A stretch of 61,556 nucleotides of DNA from Enterovibrio norvegicus DSM 15893 (GCF_900115495.1 NZ_FOWR01000020.1:36075-97630), one strand, 5' to 3'; counted from the stretch's first letter, positions 1 to 9,230 are shown. Numbers and translations: made by a program. The notes: generated from the sequence alone by a model not told the origin.

Positions 1-12
1 TAGTGTCGCAAA

Positions 13-86
13 TGGAGGCGCGTCCCGGAGTCGAACCGAGGTCCACGGATTTGCAATCCGCTGCATAGCCACTCTGCCAACGCGCC
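13..86 (-). tRNA. tRNA-Cys (GCA)
   Basis: Read on the minus strand this is a full cloverleaf. The acceptor stem GGCGCGT pairs with ACGCGCC, the anticodon loop is TTGCAAA with anticodon GCA (Cys), the T arm carries GGTTCGACTCC, and the 3' end TCCA is encoded. Nothing else is visible between it and the fabV terminator. A short open frame reading rightwards out of the tRNA looks like chance. Confidence 0.97.
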
Positions 87-322
87 TTTGTTTCTCAACC
101 CCGAGGGGTTCATACTCACTCTGGAAGTTGTCTTCCTCGTTGGTATGGGCCGCATTCTACCTAACTTTTTGAGGCTGTCACGCATTAATTATGTCGTTTT
201 TGTTCGTTTGCTTCTTTATCAACCAAATATGATAAATATCAGCCACATTGATCAAACTTTTAGCAATTTTGACTGGAAATTTTTATCAAAAACTATCTAG
301 CAGGGTTGTTTCAAAAACAAAA

Positions 323-346
323 AAGCCAGCACATAGTGACTGGCTT
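323..346 (-). terminator. Rho-independent terminator of fabV
   Basis: Inverted repeat AAGCCAG/CTGGCTT around a 10-base loop. On the minus strand it is followed by a T-rich run (the A-rich 312-322 on the plus strand). It lies about 25 bases beyond the fabV stop. Confidence 0.8.
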
Positions 347-370
347 CTTTCATTTTAGAGACAGAAAAAC

Positions 371-1573
371 TTAAATAGCTTTAACGTCGAAGTCGATTTC
401 TGTGTTTACATCTGCGTCATAATCTACGCCAACGACACCAAAACCGAACAATTTCAGGAACTCTTCTTTGTACTCAGCGTAGTCCGTCAGTTCTTTCAAG
501 TTCTCTGACGTAATTTGAGGCCATAGATCACGACAATGCTGTTGAATGTCATCGCGCAGTTCCCAATCATCCAAACGTAGACGGTTCTTATCGTCCATTT
601 CAGGCGCTGTGCCATCTTCTTTATAAAGACGCTGACTGAACATACGGTAGATTTGTTCCATACAGCCTTCGTGAACGCCCTGCTCACGCATCTTCTTAAA
701 CACCATCGCGATGTAGAGAGGCATAACTGGGATTGCTGAGCTCGCTTGCGTGACAACACTTTTCAGTACGGCCACATTCGCGCTGCCACCTGTGGTAGAC
801 AATTTGTCATTTAATGCTGATGCTGCACGGTCCAGATCCATCTTCGCACGGCCTAGCGCACCGTCCCAGTAGATTGGCCACGTTAGTTCAGTACCGATAT
901 AGCTGTATGCCACTGTTTTACAGCCGTCAGCCAATGCATCTGCGTCAGACAAGGCTTGCATCCACAATTCCCAATCTTCGCCACCCATAACGGTAATGGT
1001 GTCTTTGATTTCTTCTTGGGTTGCAGGCTCTACGCTCGCTTGGATGATTTCGTCTTTATTTGTATCAACCGCTGTTGATGTGTACGTCTCACCAATCGGT
1101 TTCAAAGACGAACGTACCACTTCACCGGTTTTAGGCAATTTACGTACTGGCGATGCCAACGAGTAAACCACCATGTCGATTTGGCCCAAGTCTTCTTTAA
1201 TCAGTTCAATCGCTTTGCGTTTTGCTTCATCAGAGAAAGCATCACCGTTCAAGCTCTTGCTGTAGAGACCTTCTTCTTTTGCAAATTTGTCGAATGCAGC
1301 AGTGTTGTACCAACCCGCTGTACCAGGCTTCTTCTCAGTCCCTGGTTTTTCAAAGAAGACACCGATGGTCGCCGCACCGCCGCCAAACGCCGCAGCGATG
1401 CGCGATGACATGCCGTAGCCGCTTGATGAACCAATTACCAGCACACGCTTCGGTGCGTTTGCGATAGGACCTTGGGCTTTGGTGTATTCGATTTGCTCTT
1501 TAACGTTAGCTTCACAGCCTTTTGGATGCGTCGTCGTACAGATAAATCCGCGAATTTTCGGTTTGATGATCAT
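371..1573 (-). CDS. fabV: FabV-type trans-2-enoyl-ACP/CoA reductase
   Basis: NAD(P)H-dependent enoyl reductase that performs the last step of each fatty-acid elongation cycle in the cytoplasm. FabV is the triclosan-tolerant type first described in Vibrio cholerae. About 400 residues, a normal length. The dinucleotide-binding loop GSSSGYG lies at residues 48-54, and the catalytic Tyr-x8-Lys is Y235 and K244, the spacing that separates FabV from FabI. The N-terminus ([17 protein letters not shown]) is typical. The start chosen is the ATG at 1573, six bases after a strong AAGGAAGG; a TTG two codons upstream lies too close to that site. A terminator separates it from the upstream fadE, so it probably has its own promoter in 1574-1683. 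The neighbouring fadE and psrA-like genes make this a lipid-metabolism cluster. Confidence 0.95.
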   Translation of the reverse strand: MIIKPKIRGFICTTTHPKGCEANVKEQIEYTKAQGPIANAPKRVLVIGSSSGYGMSSRIAAAFGGGAATIGVFFEKPGTEKKPGTAGWYNTAAFDKFAKEEGLYSKSLNGDAFSDEAKRKAIELIKEDLGQIDMVVYSLASPVRKLPKTGEVVRSSLKPIGETYTSTAVDTNKDEIIQASVEPATQEEIKDTITVMGGEDWELWMQALSDADALADGCKTVAYSYIGTELTWPIYWDGALGRAKMDLDRAASALNDKLSTTGGSANVAVLKSVVTQASSAIPVMPLYIAMVFKKMREQGVHEGCMEQIYRMFSQRLYKEDGTAPEMDDKNRLRLDDWELRDDIQQHCRDLWPQITSENLKELTDYAEYKEEFLKLFGFGVVGVDYDADVNTEIDFDVKAI

Positions 1574-1683
1574 ATTCAACCTTCCTTACAAAGTTGGGCT
1601 TAGGATAAATACTTCATCTTGTTTTGGCACTCAATTTTGTTGCAAAAGGTGGGTTTAAGGCAGTGGTTGGAGGTGTTAGCTAC

Positions 1684-1710
1684 AAAAAACGCCGCAAATG
1701 CGGCGTTTTT
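1684..1710 (-). terminator. Terminator of the psrA-fadE unit
   Basis: Near-perfect hairpin with arms AAAAACGCCGCA and TGCGGCGTTTTT and a very short loop, just downstream of the fadE stop. A and T tracts on both sides could make it bidirectional. Confidence 0.85.
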
Positions 1711-1726
1711 AGAGTAAGAGATTGAA

Positions 1727-4021
1727 TTACGCAGCCTTACCTTTTTTCCCTTTTCCTGCAGATGCAGTGTCTGCTGGTGCAAACCAAGACGGGTCAAAGT
1801 TATCAACTTGAATGGCTTTAGAACGCAGTGCGTCAGCCTTTTTCACTTGCTCAATCTCATCTTCCGTCAGCACGTTTTGCTCAAGGGCTTGGGCAAGACG
1901 ATCCGCTAGCGGGCCTTTTCGTGCAATTTGACCATTCTTCGCGGCCACAGCCATTTTCTTCTCAATCGGTCGGATGGATTGCATGGCTTCAAACGCACGC
2001 TCCATGATTGCAACCGGATCTGTTTCCTTGTTGCCGACATAGCAAAGGTGCGTGAGGCGTTCGCGGTGCGCGCCAGGTGTCATCAATAAGTTCGCAATCT
2101 CTACCGCAACGTCATCAGAGGGTGCTTTGAAATGCATGCCCAATGGGAACAGCAGCGCACGTAGAGAAGAGCCAACGCCTTTACGTGGGAAATTATTGAA
2201 TGCACCATCAAAAGCAATCGCACATTTGTTCAAACAATGCTGAAGCGAGTAATGGACAAGTGGAAGGTCTGATTGTTGACGACCTTCATCTTCAAAACGC
2301 TTAAGCACGGCAGATGCCAAATAAAGGTTACTCAACACATCGCCCAATCGCGCTGAAATCATCTCACGACGTTTAAGTTCACCACCTAAGGTCAACATTG
2401 ACACATCCGCAGTCACTGCAAGCGCTCGGCTCATGCGTGACAATTGGCGGTAATAGTCAGCGGTTTCACCAGACACTGGCGAATGGTTAAAGCGAGAGCG
2501 TGTAAACGCGTTCCCGAATGACTTAAAGACGTTCTTTGTCGCGAAACTGATGTGCTTGATCAGTAAGGCATCAAATTCTTCTGCGCCTTTGTTATCGTCA
2601 GTGTTAGCCGCCGCTTCCATTTCCTTAAGAACATAAGGGTGACAGCGTGTCGCACCTTGACCAAAGATCATGAGGTTACGCGTCAGTATGTTCGCCCCTT
2701 CCACCGTGATAGCCACAGGCATACCAAAGTAGTGATGGCCAATGTAGTTAAGAGGACCAAGCTGAATAGCACGACCTGAATGGATATCCATTGAGTCATT
2801 CAGAATCGTTCGCGCCAACTCTGTCATGTGATATTTGGCAATCGCTGTCACGATCCCTGGTTTCTCATGCATGTCTAGCGAGGTAGTCGTCAGCGTACGG
2901 GCTGCTTCCAACATGTAGGTATACCCACCGATACGGCCTAGCGCTTCCGCTACACCTTCAAACTTACCGATGTTCATGCCGAATTGCTTACGCACGTACG
3001 AATATGCGCCCGTTGTGCGAGCTGCAAGATGCCCAACAGCGGTGCCCAACGCAGGTAGAGAAATACCACGACCTGCTGACAGACATTCCACCAGCATGCG
3101 CCAGCCTTTGCCCACGTAATCTTGACCACCGATGACCCAATCCATCGGAATGAAAACATCTTCACCACGTGTAGGACCATTCATGAACGCCAAGCCAAGT
3201 GGGTTGTGACGTTCACCAATTTCAACGCCTTCGTGATCCGCGGGGATCAATGCACAGGTAATGCCGAGGTTTTCTGTGTCACCAATCAAACCATCAGGAT
3301 CATCTAGCTTGAACGCCAAACCGAGAACCGTGGCAACCGGTGCAAGCGTGATGTAACGTTTGTTCCACGTCAGGCGGATACCCAGTACGTCTTCACCATT
3401 AAATTTGCCCATGCAAACCACACCCTTATCAGGGATAGAGCCCGCATCAGAGCCTGCTTCTGGGCCAGTCAGTGCAAAACATGGCACGTCTTCGCCGTTC
3501 GCTAGACGTGGCAACCAATAGTTTTTTTGCGCGTCAGTACCATAGTGAGTCAGAAGTTCACCAGGGCCTAACGAGTTGGGGACCATCACTGTCACTGCCG
3601 CACTCAAGCTGCGCGTCGCGATCTTAGAGACGATCGTCGAATTCGCATAGGCCGAGAACGCGAGACCACCAAATTCTTTTGAAATGATCAGTGAGAAGAA
3701 CTTTTCTTTTTTCAGATACGCCCACACTTCTGGCGGCAAATCTTTGCGCTGCTGAACAATGTCGAAGTCATCCAGCATATCTAGAAGCGTTTCGAGTTGA
3801 TTATCAACGAACGCTTGTTCTTCCTCAGAAAGACGGGGTTTCGGGTATTGAAGCAGTGTGCGCCAATCAGGGTTACCTGCAAACAGTTCTCCATCCCACC
3901 AAACGCTCCCCGCTTCCATTGCTTCACGCTCTGTTTCGGAAAGTGGAGGAAGGACTTTTTTGAAAAACTTAAACGCCGGATCGCTGAGGTAGCGTCTTCT
4001 TAGTGATGGTTGAGAGCTCAT
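1727..4021 (-). CDS. fadE: Acyl-CoA dehydrogenase, FadE family, lacking the N-terminal membrane segment
   Basis: Flavoprotein for the first oxidation of beta-oxidation (acyl-CoA to trans-2-enoyl-CoA). At 764 residues it is about 50 shorter than E. coli FadE and begins where that protein's cytosolic part starts (LSDPAFKFFKKVLPPLSETE). The two hydrophobic N-terminal segments of the E. coli enzyme are absent. Family blocks remain: PNSLGPGELL, CFALTGPEAGSDAGSIPD, RLTWNKRYITLAPVATVLGL, ITVEGANILTRNLMIFGQGA. The tail is rich in Lys and Ala (KGKKGKAA). The ATG start follows AAGGATC at good spacing. It lies 51 bases downstream of the psrA-like gene on the same strand with no terminator between, so co-transcription and repression by that regulator are likely. 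From what is known of vibrios, this would be the second FadE paralogue. Confidence 0.93.
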   Translation of the reverse strand: MSSQPSLRRRYLSDPAFKFFKKVLPPLSETEREAMEAGSVWWDGELFAGNPDWRTLLQYPKPRLSEEEQAFVDNQLETLLDMLDDFDIVQQRKDLPPEVWAYLKKEKFFSLIISKEFGGLAFSAYANSTIVSKIATRSLSAAVTVMVPNSLGPGELLTHYGTDAQKNYWLPRLANGEDVPCFALTGPEAGSDAGSIPDKGVVCMGKFNGEDVLGIRLTWNKRYITLAPVATVLGLAFKLDDPDGLIGDTENLGITCALIPADHEGVEIGERHNPLGLAFMNGPTRGEDVFIPMDWVIGGQDYVGKGWRMLVECLSAGRGISLPALGTAVGHLAARTTGAYSYVRKQFGMNIGKFEGVAEALGRIGGYTYMLEAARTLTTTSLDMHEKPGIVTAIAKYHMTELARTILNDSMDIHSGRAIQLGPLNYIGHHYFGMPVAITVEGANILTRNLMIFGQGATRCHPYVLKEMEAAANTDDNKGAEEFDALLIKHISFATKNVFKSFGNAFTRSRFNHSPVSGETADYYRQLSRMSRALAVTADVSMLTLGGELKRREMISARLGDVLSNLYLASAVLKRFEDEGRQQSDLPLVHYSLQHCLNKCAIAFDGAFNNFPRKGVGSSLRALLFPLGMHFKAPSDDVAVEIANLLMTPGAHRERLTHLCYVGNKETDPVAIMERAFEAMQSIRPIEKKMAVAAKNGQIARKGPLADRLAQALEQNVLTEDEIEQVKKADALRSKAIQVDNFDPSWFAPADTASAGKGKKGKAA

Positions 4022-4072
4022 GATTCAGATCCTTTTGTTTCGTAAGACGTTAATTTACTTTCTTATTATTCT

Positions 4073-4750
4073 TTAGCTCGCGCTCAGTGATGAATCACTC
4101 GACACCAGCATTAATTCTTTGCTTACAGAAGCATCTACACCTGCAGCAAGATAAGGGATCAATCGGTCTAAAATTTCTTCTATTGAGACCGTATGACCAA
4201 AATCGTTCTCCGCAATTTCACTCAGTGCCACATTCGACGCCATAGTGAAAATTGCTGCACCAAGTGTGAAGTGCAAACGCCAGAAAATGTGTTCTGGTTT
4301 AAGTGTAGGGTTGGCTTTTGAGACAGCCTGAGTAAACAAAGAGAGAACACCGCTATAGCGGGTTGTAATGAACCATCTCAAGTGACCTTGCACGTCGGTA
4401 TAACCTCTGCCGATAAGTTGCATAAACACAGACGCGCCATGACGGCGAAACTTATCAAGCTCAAGAAGTGGTTTTTTTGTGCAAGCGAAGACGTCGTCCA
4501 TTGAGGCATTGTCTTCAGTGAGGAGTGCTTTCAGCTCATTTTCTAACTGGGGCATGAACTGCTCTAAATATCTTTCAAGGACAGCGCGAACCAGAGACTT
4601 TTTGTCGCCAAAGTGGTAGTTCACAGACGCCAAATTAACACCTGCTTTACTTGTGATGGTACGCAGTGAGGTGTCTTTAAAGCCATGCTCAGCAAAAAGC
4701 TGTTCTGCCGCATCAAGGATTTTGCCCTTAGTTTCGCCTTTCCCTGCCAT
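4073..4750 (-). CDS. psrA: TetR-family regulator, PsrA-like (fatty-acid responsive)
   Basis: About 225 residues. The N-terminal TetR helix-turn-helix spans roughly residues 8-55 (KILDAAEQLFAEHGF, then TSLRTITSKAGVNLASVNYH). The C-terminal ligand domain is of the PsrA type. PsrA proteins bind long-chain acyl-CoAs and repress beta-oxidation genes. Two Met codons are available; the second (4750) is preferred because an AGGTG sits 7 bases upstream of it and only 1 base from the first. A palindrome of PsrA-operator type lies 16 bases upstream (4766-4781), suggesting self-repression, and fadE follows directly. The TetR assignment is firm; the PsrA subgroup rests on operator and context. Confidence 0.82.
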   Translation of the reverse strand: MAGKGETKGKILDAAEQLFAEHGFKDTSLRTITSKAGVNLASVNYHFGDKKSLVRAVLERYLEQFMPQLENELKALLTEDNASMDDVFACTKKPLLELDKFRRHGASVFMQLIGRGYTDVQGHLRWFITTRYSGVLSLFTQAVSKANPTLKPEHIFWRLHFTLGAAIFTMASNVALSEIAENDFGHTVSIEEILDRLIPYLAAGVDASVSKELMLVSSDSSLSAS

Positions 4751-4765
4751 TTTCATTCACCTGTA

Positions 4766-4781
4766 TTAAACACCCGTTTAA
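4766..4781 (-). promoter_or_regulatory. Putative PsrA operator
   Basis: Inverted repeat TTAAAC-ACCC-GTTTAA. It fits the described PsrA consensus of AAAC and GTTT arms separated by 2-4 bases. Its place just upstream of the psrA-like start suits autoregulation and control of the downstream fadE. Confidence 0.6.
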
Positions 4782-4984
4782 CTTTACATCTCGTTAGCAT
4801 TAATAACAAGCCAAAAACAATTGGAGGCGTGACCGCAGTCAAATTCAAAATAAAGTCACAAAAATTATCCTGTTGTTATCTATACATTTTTCTTTTCAAA
4901 GAAAAAATAAACGCTCATTTTTGAGAAAAAAATGGAAGACAGCGGGAACAAATCCAACAGTGACAGGTCACATATAATGCCACT

Positions 4985-5049
4985 GCTTTTTCTTAAGAAG
5001 TTTTGATCTTCTGAAGCCCGTAACGCCAATTTGCGTACGGGCTTTTTTT
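4985..5049 (+). ncRNA. Candidate small RNA A (tandem pair, first copy)
   Basis: A perfect -10 box TATAAT (4973-4978) without a good -35 is followed about 6 bases later by an unpaired U-rich start (CTGCTTTTTCTTA, 4983-4995). Next comes a hairpin AGAAG/CTTCT (4996-5012) and then a textbook terminator: AGCCCGTA pairs with TACGGGCT, followed by seven T. The predicted transcript is about 65 nt with no coding capacity. A second element of the same design lies about 415 bases downstream and shares the 5' segment. The shape suits a trans-acting antisense RNA with a pyrimidine-rich seed. No known family was recognised. Confidence 0.55.
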
Positions 5050-5390
5050 CATCTTGCTGGTTCTAAAACAGTTTTCTTTTGTCTTTTCCTCTGACCTTTC
5101 CCCGTTACTGTCGATTCCCTGCCATTTGACCCTCTTTTTACTCACGACGATGCCAACTCAGGGAACATGTCTTCTCAGACGAACACAGCAACCCGAAAAA
5201 GGAACGCATTCAGCGCATGGGTTTCTATTGGGATCAAAGCGGTATAGAGAAGGAGAGAGAAAAGAAATTCGTAAAAAAGTGAATTTATTTTGAACTAAAC
5301 AAAACACGGGGCGTCAGAGTATATGTAGATAGCGAATAAGTGCCTTTAAATGTATAGCTGGCCGCCAAACATGATGTCTAACTTATCGCT
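5050..5390 (+). other. Spacer between the two small-RNA candidates
   Basis: No convincing gene. A 26-codon frame starts with ATG at 5168, after AGGGA at short spacing, and encodes MSSQTNTATRKRNAFSAWV followed by SIGIKAV and a stop. It might be a leader peptide or a decayed start, but nothing supports translation. The 3' part is purine-rich and then AT-rich just before small RNA B. Confidence 0.3.
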
Positions 5391-5400
5391 AAATGCTGCT

Positions 5401-5464
5401 GCTTTTTCTTACTCCTAGTTACAAAACATTTATGTTGCCCGCTTCTATGAAGCGGGCTTTTTTT
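5401..5464 (+). ncRNA. Candidate small RNA B (tandem pair, second copy)
   Basis: The stretch AATGC-2nt-CTGCTTTTTCTTA (5392-5411) matches small RNA A at 18 of 20 positions. After an unpaired middle part comes a perfect terminator, GCCCGCTTC/GAAGCGGGC with a TAT loop and seven T (5437-5464). The -10 equivalent (CTAAAT, 5389-5394) is weaker than in A, which suggests activator dependence or lower activity. Predicted length about 64 nt. The stem sequences of A and B differ while the start is conserved, as expected if the shared 5' end is the functional seed. Confidence 0.52.
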
Positions 5465-5525
5465 ATCTGTTGTCCCGTCCTAAATACGTGTTCAGGACCT
5501 GAGCTTGTTTGCAACGATGGGCGCC

Positions 5526-6383
5526 TTATTCAGCACTCACAACAGGCAATGGCATATCAAAGGGCGACGGATACTTCAGTGACATCTTTAACGTGTCGAG
5601 CGTCCCTTGAGCCAAAATACATTTCCCTTCTCCACCCGTCAGCTCGAAGGTGGGCAGTGGTAACCCCATCTCCCCCGCAGCCCAAGCATAAAATGCCACC
5701 CGCGTTGGATGATCATCGGCACTGAGGTGCAGAATTTCCCCGCCAATTTGCTGATGAATAATGAGGGAGATCGCTTGAATACAGTCGTCACGATGAATCA
5801 AATTCACAGGGTCATTGCCGTTGGCAATGCCTTCCCTTCCAGCAAGATGCTTCGCAGGGTGTCGCTCTGCACCAATGAGTCCAGAAAATCTCAACACAAC
5901 GCCCGTTTCAGGAAACGTCTTTAATACGTGGTCTTCAATCGCTCGATGCGCCTTGCCAGATTCTGTGTTTGGCTGGCAAACCGTCTCTTCTGTTACGTTA
6001 CCCGTGACTTCCCCATAGACAGAGGTGGTACTTACAATAATGAGCTGTTTCACGCCCTGTTGTTTTGCAGTATCTATTAAAGATTTCATGGCGTTAACAA
6101 AACGTGCGCGCTCAAAGTCACGCCTTCCGGGTGGGATATTCACAACGAGCACGTCAGCACTAAACAGCGCATCGATACCAGGGGAAGCATTACAAAGAGA
6201 AGCAGTCGGTGCATACACATCGAAACACACCCCTTGGATCCCTTTTGCACTTAGCGCGTCGGCGTCAGTTTGATCTCGCTTCGAGCCAAAGACACGATAG
6301 CCCGATTGAACCAGAGATTCGGCCAATGGCAATCCTAGCCAGCCGCATCCACATACGGACACTGTTTTATATGGTTTCTTCAT
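5526..6383 (-). CDS. NAD(P)-binding epimerase-like protein (YeeZ-type atypical SDR)
   Basis: Extended short-chain dehydrogenase-like protein of 285 residues. The Rossmann glycine motif GCGWLGLPLA lies at about residues 11-20. VVNIPPGRR and STTSVYG follow as in YeeZ/NAD-epimerase relatives. The usual YxxxK active site is not evident (SGKAHR occupies its position), so it may not be an ordinary dehydrogenase, and the substrate is unknown. It is a single gene on the minus strand, convergent with small RNA B. A terminator-like hairpin lies in its leader (6417-6440). The ATG start follows a weak AGAGAA. Confidence 0.75.
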   Translation of the reverse strand: MKKPYKTVSVCGCGWLGLPLAESLVQSGYRVFGSKRDQTDADALSAKGIQGVCFDVYAPTASLCNASPGIDALFSADVLVVNIPPGRRDFERARFVNAMKSLIDTAKQQGVKQLIIVSTTSVYGEVTGNVTEETVCQPNTESGKAHRAIEDHVLKTFPETGVVLRFSGLIGAERHPAKHLAGREGIANGNDPVNLIHRDDCIQAISLIIHQQIGGEILHLSADDHPTRVAFYAWAAGEMGLPLPTFELTGGEGKCILAQGTLDTLKMSLKYPSPFDMPLPVVSAE

Positions 6384-6416
6384 AGAAAGTTCTCTGTAAT
6401 CCAGTTTCAGTAATCG

Positions 6417-6440
6417 GAAAAAAGCACAGAATACGTGCTA
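6417..6440 (-). terminator. Terminator-like hairpin upstream of the SDR gene
   Basis: On the minus strand AGCAC-GTATTCT-GTGCT is followed by six T. It lies 34 bases upstream of the SDR start in a 316-base gap that has no other gene. It would end or attenuate any minus-strand transcript that starts in 6441-6700. The rest of the gap is AT-rich and shows nothing else. Confidence 0.45.
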
Positions 6441-6699
6441 CATGAGGGCAAAAGTTTAATTTTTGATGAAAAAAAACTCCGAACTTGTGTAATAAAACAA
6501 CTCAAAGCGTGAATGAATACAAAGTTTTTAATGTCAAAACCCCAATAAAATGTTCTTACTAACCACCAAACGTTAGACTTATCTATAACATTATTGAGGA
6601 TTTTTTTTATCCTAAACTTCAAGTCGGTACTGTCGTTTTACAGATTTCATCAACGACCCTGCCGATAAATTTTACAGCGGACGCAAAGCGGTAATCTGG

Positions 6700-7554
6700 A
6701 TGAATACCTTAGAAAAAATACAAAAAAATATTGAAAATTTCAGCAAATCGGAAAGAAAAGTCGCTGAGGTGATCATTGCGTCGCCACAAACAGCGATTCA
6801 TTCGAGCATTGCTACCTTGGCAAAATTGGCGGATGTAAGTGAGCCTACCGTCAACCGTTTTTGCCGTCGTTTGGACACTAAAGGTTTCCCTGACTTTAAA
6901 CTTCACCTTGCGCAAAGCCTTGCTAATGGCACGCCTTACGTAAACCGCAACGTTGAAGAACATGACAGTGCTGACGCCTATACCGCAAAAATCTTCGAGT
7001 CCACCATGGCGTGCCTTGATGTTGCTAAAAACAGCATCGATCCACACCAAATTAACCGTGCTGTTGACCTACTGACACAAGCCAAGAAGATATCATTCTT
7101 TGGTCTTGGCGCGTCAGCATCCGTCGCGCACGATGCGCAAAACAAATTCTTCCGCTTTAACATTCCCATCGTTTGTTTCAATGACATCGTCATGCAACGC
7201 ATGAGCTGCATTAACTGTTCAGACGGTGATGTTGTGGTGGTTATTTCTCACACGGGCCGTACCAAATCACTGGTTGATGTAGCAACCCTTGCAAGAGAAA
7301 ACGGTGCCACTGTTATTGGTATCACCGAAAAAGGCTCGCCACTGGATAAAGTGTGTTCGCTAACCATCACCCTAGATGTACCAGAAGACACCGACATCTA
7401 TATGCCAATGGCAAGCCGCGTGGTGCAAATGACAGTGATTGACGTATTGGCCACAGGCTTTACGTTACGACGAGGCCCTGGGTTCCGAGAGAACCTAAAA
7501 CGCGTAAAAGACGCCATCAAGGACTCGCGATTTAACAAAGAGTCACTGACCTAA
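6700..7554 (+). CDS. hexR: HexR, RpiR-family regulator of central carbon metabolism
   Basis: 284-residue transcription factor. An RpiR-type helix-turn-helix (about residues 1-77, SEPTVNRFCRR) is followed by a SIS sugar-phosphate domain (about 120-260, with ISHTGRTKSLVDVA). It is very close to enterobacterial HexR along its length, including FPDFKLHLAQSLANGTPYVNR. HexR senses 2-keto-3-deoxy-6-phosphogluconate and controls Entner-Doudoroff, glycolytic and gluconeogenic genes. It lies directly upstream of pykA and in the same window as kdgK, both logical targets. No clean palindromic HexR site was seen in 6384-6699. A terminator follows the gene. Confidence 0.94.
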   Translation: MNTLEKIQKNIENFSKSERKVAEVIIASPQTAIHSSIATLAKLADVSEPTVNRFCRRLDTKGFPDFKLHLAQSLANGTPYVNRNVEEHDSADAYTAKIFESTMACLDVAKNSIDPHQINRAVDLLTQAKKISFFGLGASASVAHDAQNKFFRFNIPIVCFNDIVMQRMSCINCSDGDVVVVISHTGRTKSLVDVATLARENGATVIGITEKGSPLDKVCSLTITLDVPEDTDIYMPMASRVVQMTVIDVLATGFTLRRGPGFRENLKRVKDAIKDSRFNKESLT

Positions 7555-7562
7555 CCGCTCAA

Positions 7563-7588
7563 AGGCAGACACTAAGTCTGCCTTTTTT
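7563..7588 (+). terminator. hexR terminator
   Basis: AGGCAGAC-ACTAA-GTCTGCCT followed by a run of T, directly after the hexR stop. pykA therefore needs its own promoter in 7590-7700. Confidence 0.88.
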
Positions 7589-7706
7589 CTCTCTTTTTTC
7601 CGCGCACCACCCTCCTCGGCTACACTTTATTAACAAATACGGAATTCACTTTGGCAGTACGAGATGCTGTTGCTTTTTGAACTAAGCATTCACTTTGGAG
7701 ATATTC

Positions 7707-9152
7707 ATGACTGAACCGATGCGTCGAACGAAAATTGTCACCACTCTTGGCCCAGCGACAGATAAAGACGACATGCTTGAGCAGATCATCGCTGCAGGTG
7801 CAAATGTCGTCCGAATGAACTTCTCACACGGCAGCGCTGAAGACCATGTGGCGCGGGCACAAAAAGTGAGAACCATTGCGGCGAAGTTGGGGCAACACAT
7901 TGGCATCTTAGGCGATCTTCAAGGCCCTAAAATTCGCGTCTCAACATTTGAAAACGGCAAGATCACCTTAGCAGTGGGTGATAAATTCATTCTCGACAGT
8001 GACCTTCCTCTAGGCAAAGGCGATCAAGAGCGTGTCGGCCTGGATTACAAAGAATTGCCAAAAGACGTGTCTAACGGTGACATTCTGTTGCTCGATGATG
8101 GCCGTGTTCAACTTAAAGTCATTTCCGTTAAAGGCACCTGTGTGCACACCGAGGTGACAGTGGGTGGCCCGCTTTCGAACAACAAAGGGATCAACAAAAA
8201 AGGCGGCGGCTTGTCGGCCCCAGCCCTGACAGACAAAGACAAACAAGACATCCTCACCGCGGCACAAATTGGCGTGGATTACTTGGCAATCTCTTTCCCG
8301 CGTAACGGCGATGACATGCGATTGGCGCGTTCACTGGCAAGAGATGCAGGATTAGAAACTCGCCTTGTTGCTAAAGTAGAGCGCGCAGAAACTGTCGCTA
8401 CCGATGAAAACATCGATGACATCATTGAGGCTTCGGATTGCGTCATGGTGGCGCGCGGGGATCTTGGGGTAGAAATTGGTGACCCGGAATTGGTGGGTGT
8501 GCAGAAAAAACTCATTCGACGCGCACGTGCTCTCAACCGCTGTGTTATCACCGCCACACAAATGATGGAATCCATGATCAAAGCGCCCATGCCGACGCGC
8601 GCAGAAGTCATGGACGTTGCAAACGCCGTACTCGACGGCACAGATGCCGTGATGCTTTCAGCAGAAACAGCGGCAGGCGACTACCCGCTAGAAACCGTGA
8701 AAGCCATGGCGGAAGTGTGCGTAGGTGCAGAAAAAATGCCGTCCATTAACGTGTCTAACCACCGTTTAAACAAAGAATTTGAACTGATTGAAGAAACGGT
8801 ATCGATGGCAAGCATGTACGCGGCAAACCACATGCCGAAAGTAAAAGCCATGGTGTCGCTGACCGAATCGGGCAAGACAGCGCTGATGATGTCGCGTATC
8901 AGTTCGGGCAAACCCATCTTTGCCCTTTCTCAGCATGAATCGACACTCAGCCGCGCTGCGCTCTACCGTGGTGTTACGCCCGTGTATTTTGAAAGTGACA
9001 CAGGCGCTGGCCCAGAGGTCGCGCACAAAGCCATTAAGATGCTCAAAGAAATGGGGTATTTGAAGCCGTGGGATGTAGTGATCTTCACGCAAGGCGATAT
9101 CGTCGGTTATGTGGGCACAACAAACACCATGCGCATGATCACTGTGACCTAA
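7707..9152 (+). CDS. pykA: Pyruvate kinase II
   Basis: Converts phosphoenolpyruvate and ADP to pyruvate and ATP, the last step of glycolysis. 481 residues, closest to the PykA rather than the PykF type (start [19 protein letters not shown]). Visible motifs: [19 protein letters not shown], the active-site Lys region [27 protein letters not shown], the signature [11 protein letters not shown], and [11 protein letters not shown]. The ATG at 7707 follows GGAG with 6 bases between; a TTG at 7695 would overlap that ribosome site and is rejected. It lies downstream of hexR with a terminator between, so it is transcribed separately and may be a HexR target. Confidence 0.95.
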   Translation: MTEPMRRTKIVTTLGPATDKDDMLEQIIAAGANVVRMNFSHGSAEDHVARAQKVRTIAAKLGQHIGILGDLQGPKIRVSTFENGKITLAVGDKFILDSDLPLGKGDQERVGLDYKELPKDVSNGDILLLDDGRVQLKVISVKGTCVHTEVTVGGPLSNNKGINKKGGGLSAPALTDKDKQDILTAAQIGVDYLAISFPRNGDDMRLARSLARDAGLETRLVAKVERAETVATDENIDDIIEASDCVMVARGDLGVEIGDPELVGVQKKLIRRARALNRCVITATQMMESMIKAPMPTRAEVMDVANAVLDGTDAVMLSAETAAGDYPLETVKAMAEVCVGAEKMPSINVSNHRLNKEFELIEETVSMASMYAANHMPKVKAMVSLTESGKTALMMSRISSGKPIFALSQHESTLSRAALYRGVTPVYFESDTGAGPEVAHKAIKMLKEMGYLKPWDVVIFTQGDIVGYVGTTNTMRMITVT

Positions 9153-9197
9153 CAAGCCACCTGTCGTGCATTCAGCATGACATATAAGCCTCAATAA

Positions 9198-9230
9198 ACA
9201 ATGCGCCTCGTGAAAGGCGCATTGTCCGTT
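9198..9230 (+). terminator. pykA terminator (weak T tail)
   Basis: An 11-bp perfect stem, ACAATGCGCCT/AGGCGCATTGT, is followed by CCGTTTTA. Strong stem, poor T tract. Confidence 0.6.

Noticed and set aside
88-300. Frame of 70 codons right of tRNA-Cys
   Set aside because: Starts inside the tRNA flank, lacks a ribosome site, and resembles no protein.
6481-6510. HexR operator near TGTAATAAAACA
   Set aside because: Only one half fits the TGTAATTAAATTACA type palindrome.
6407-6622. Minus-strand frame of 71 codons before the SDR gene
   Set aside because: AT-rich chance frame that runs through a terminator hairpin; no start signal.
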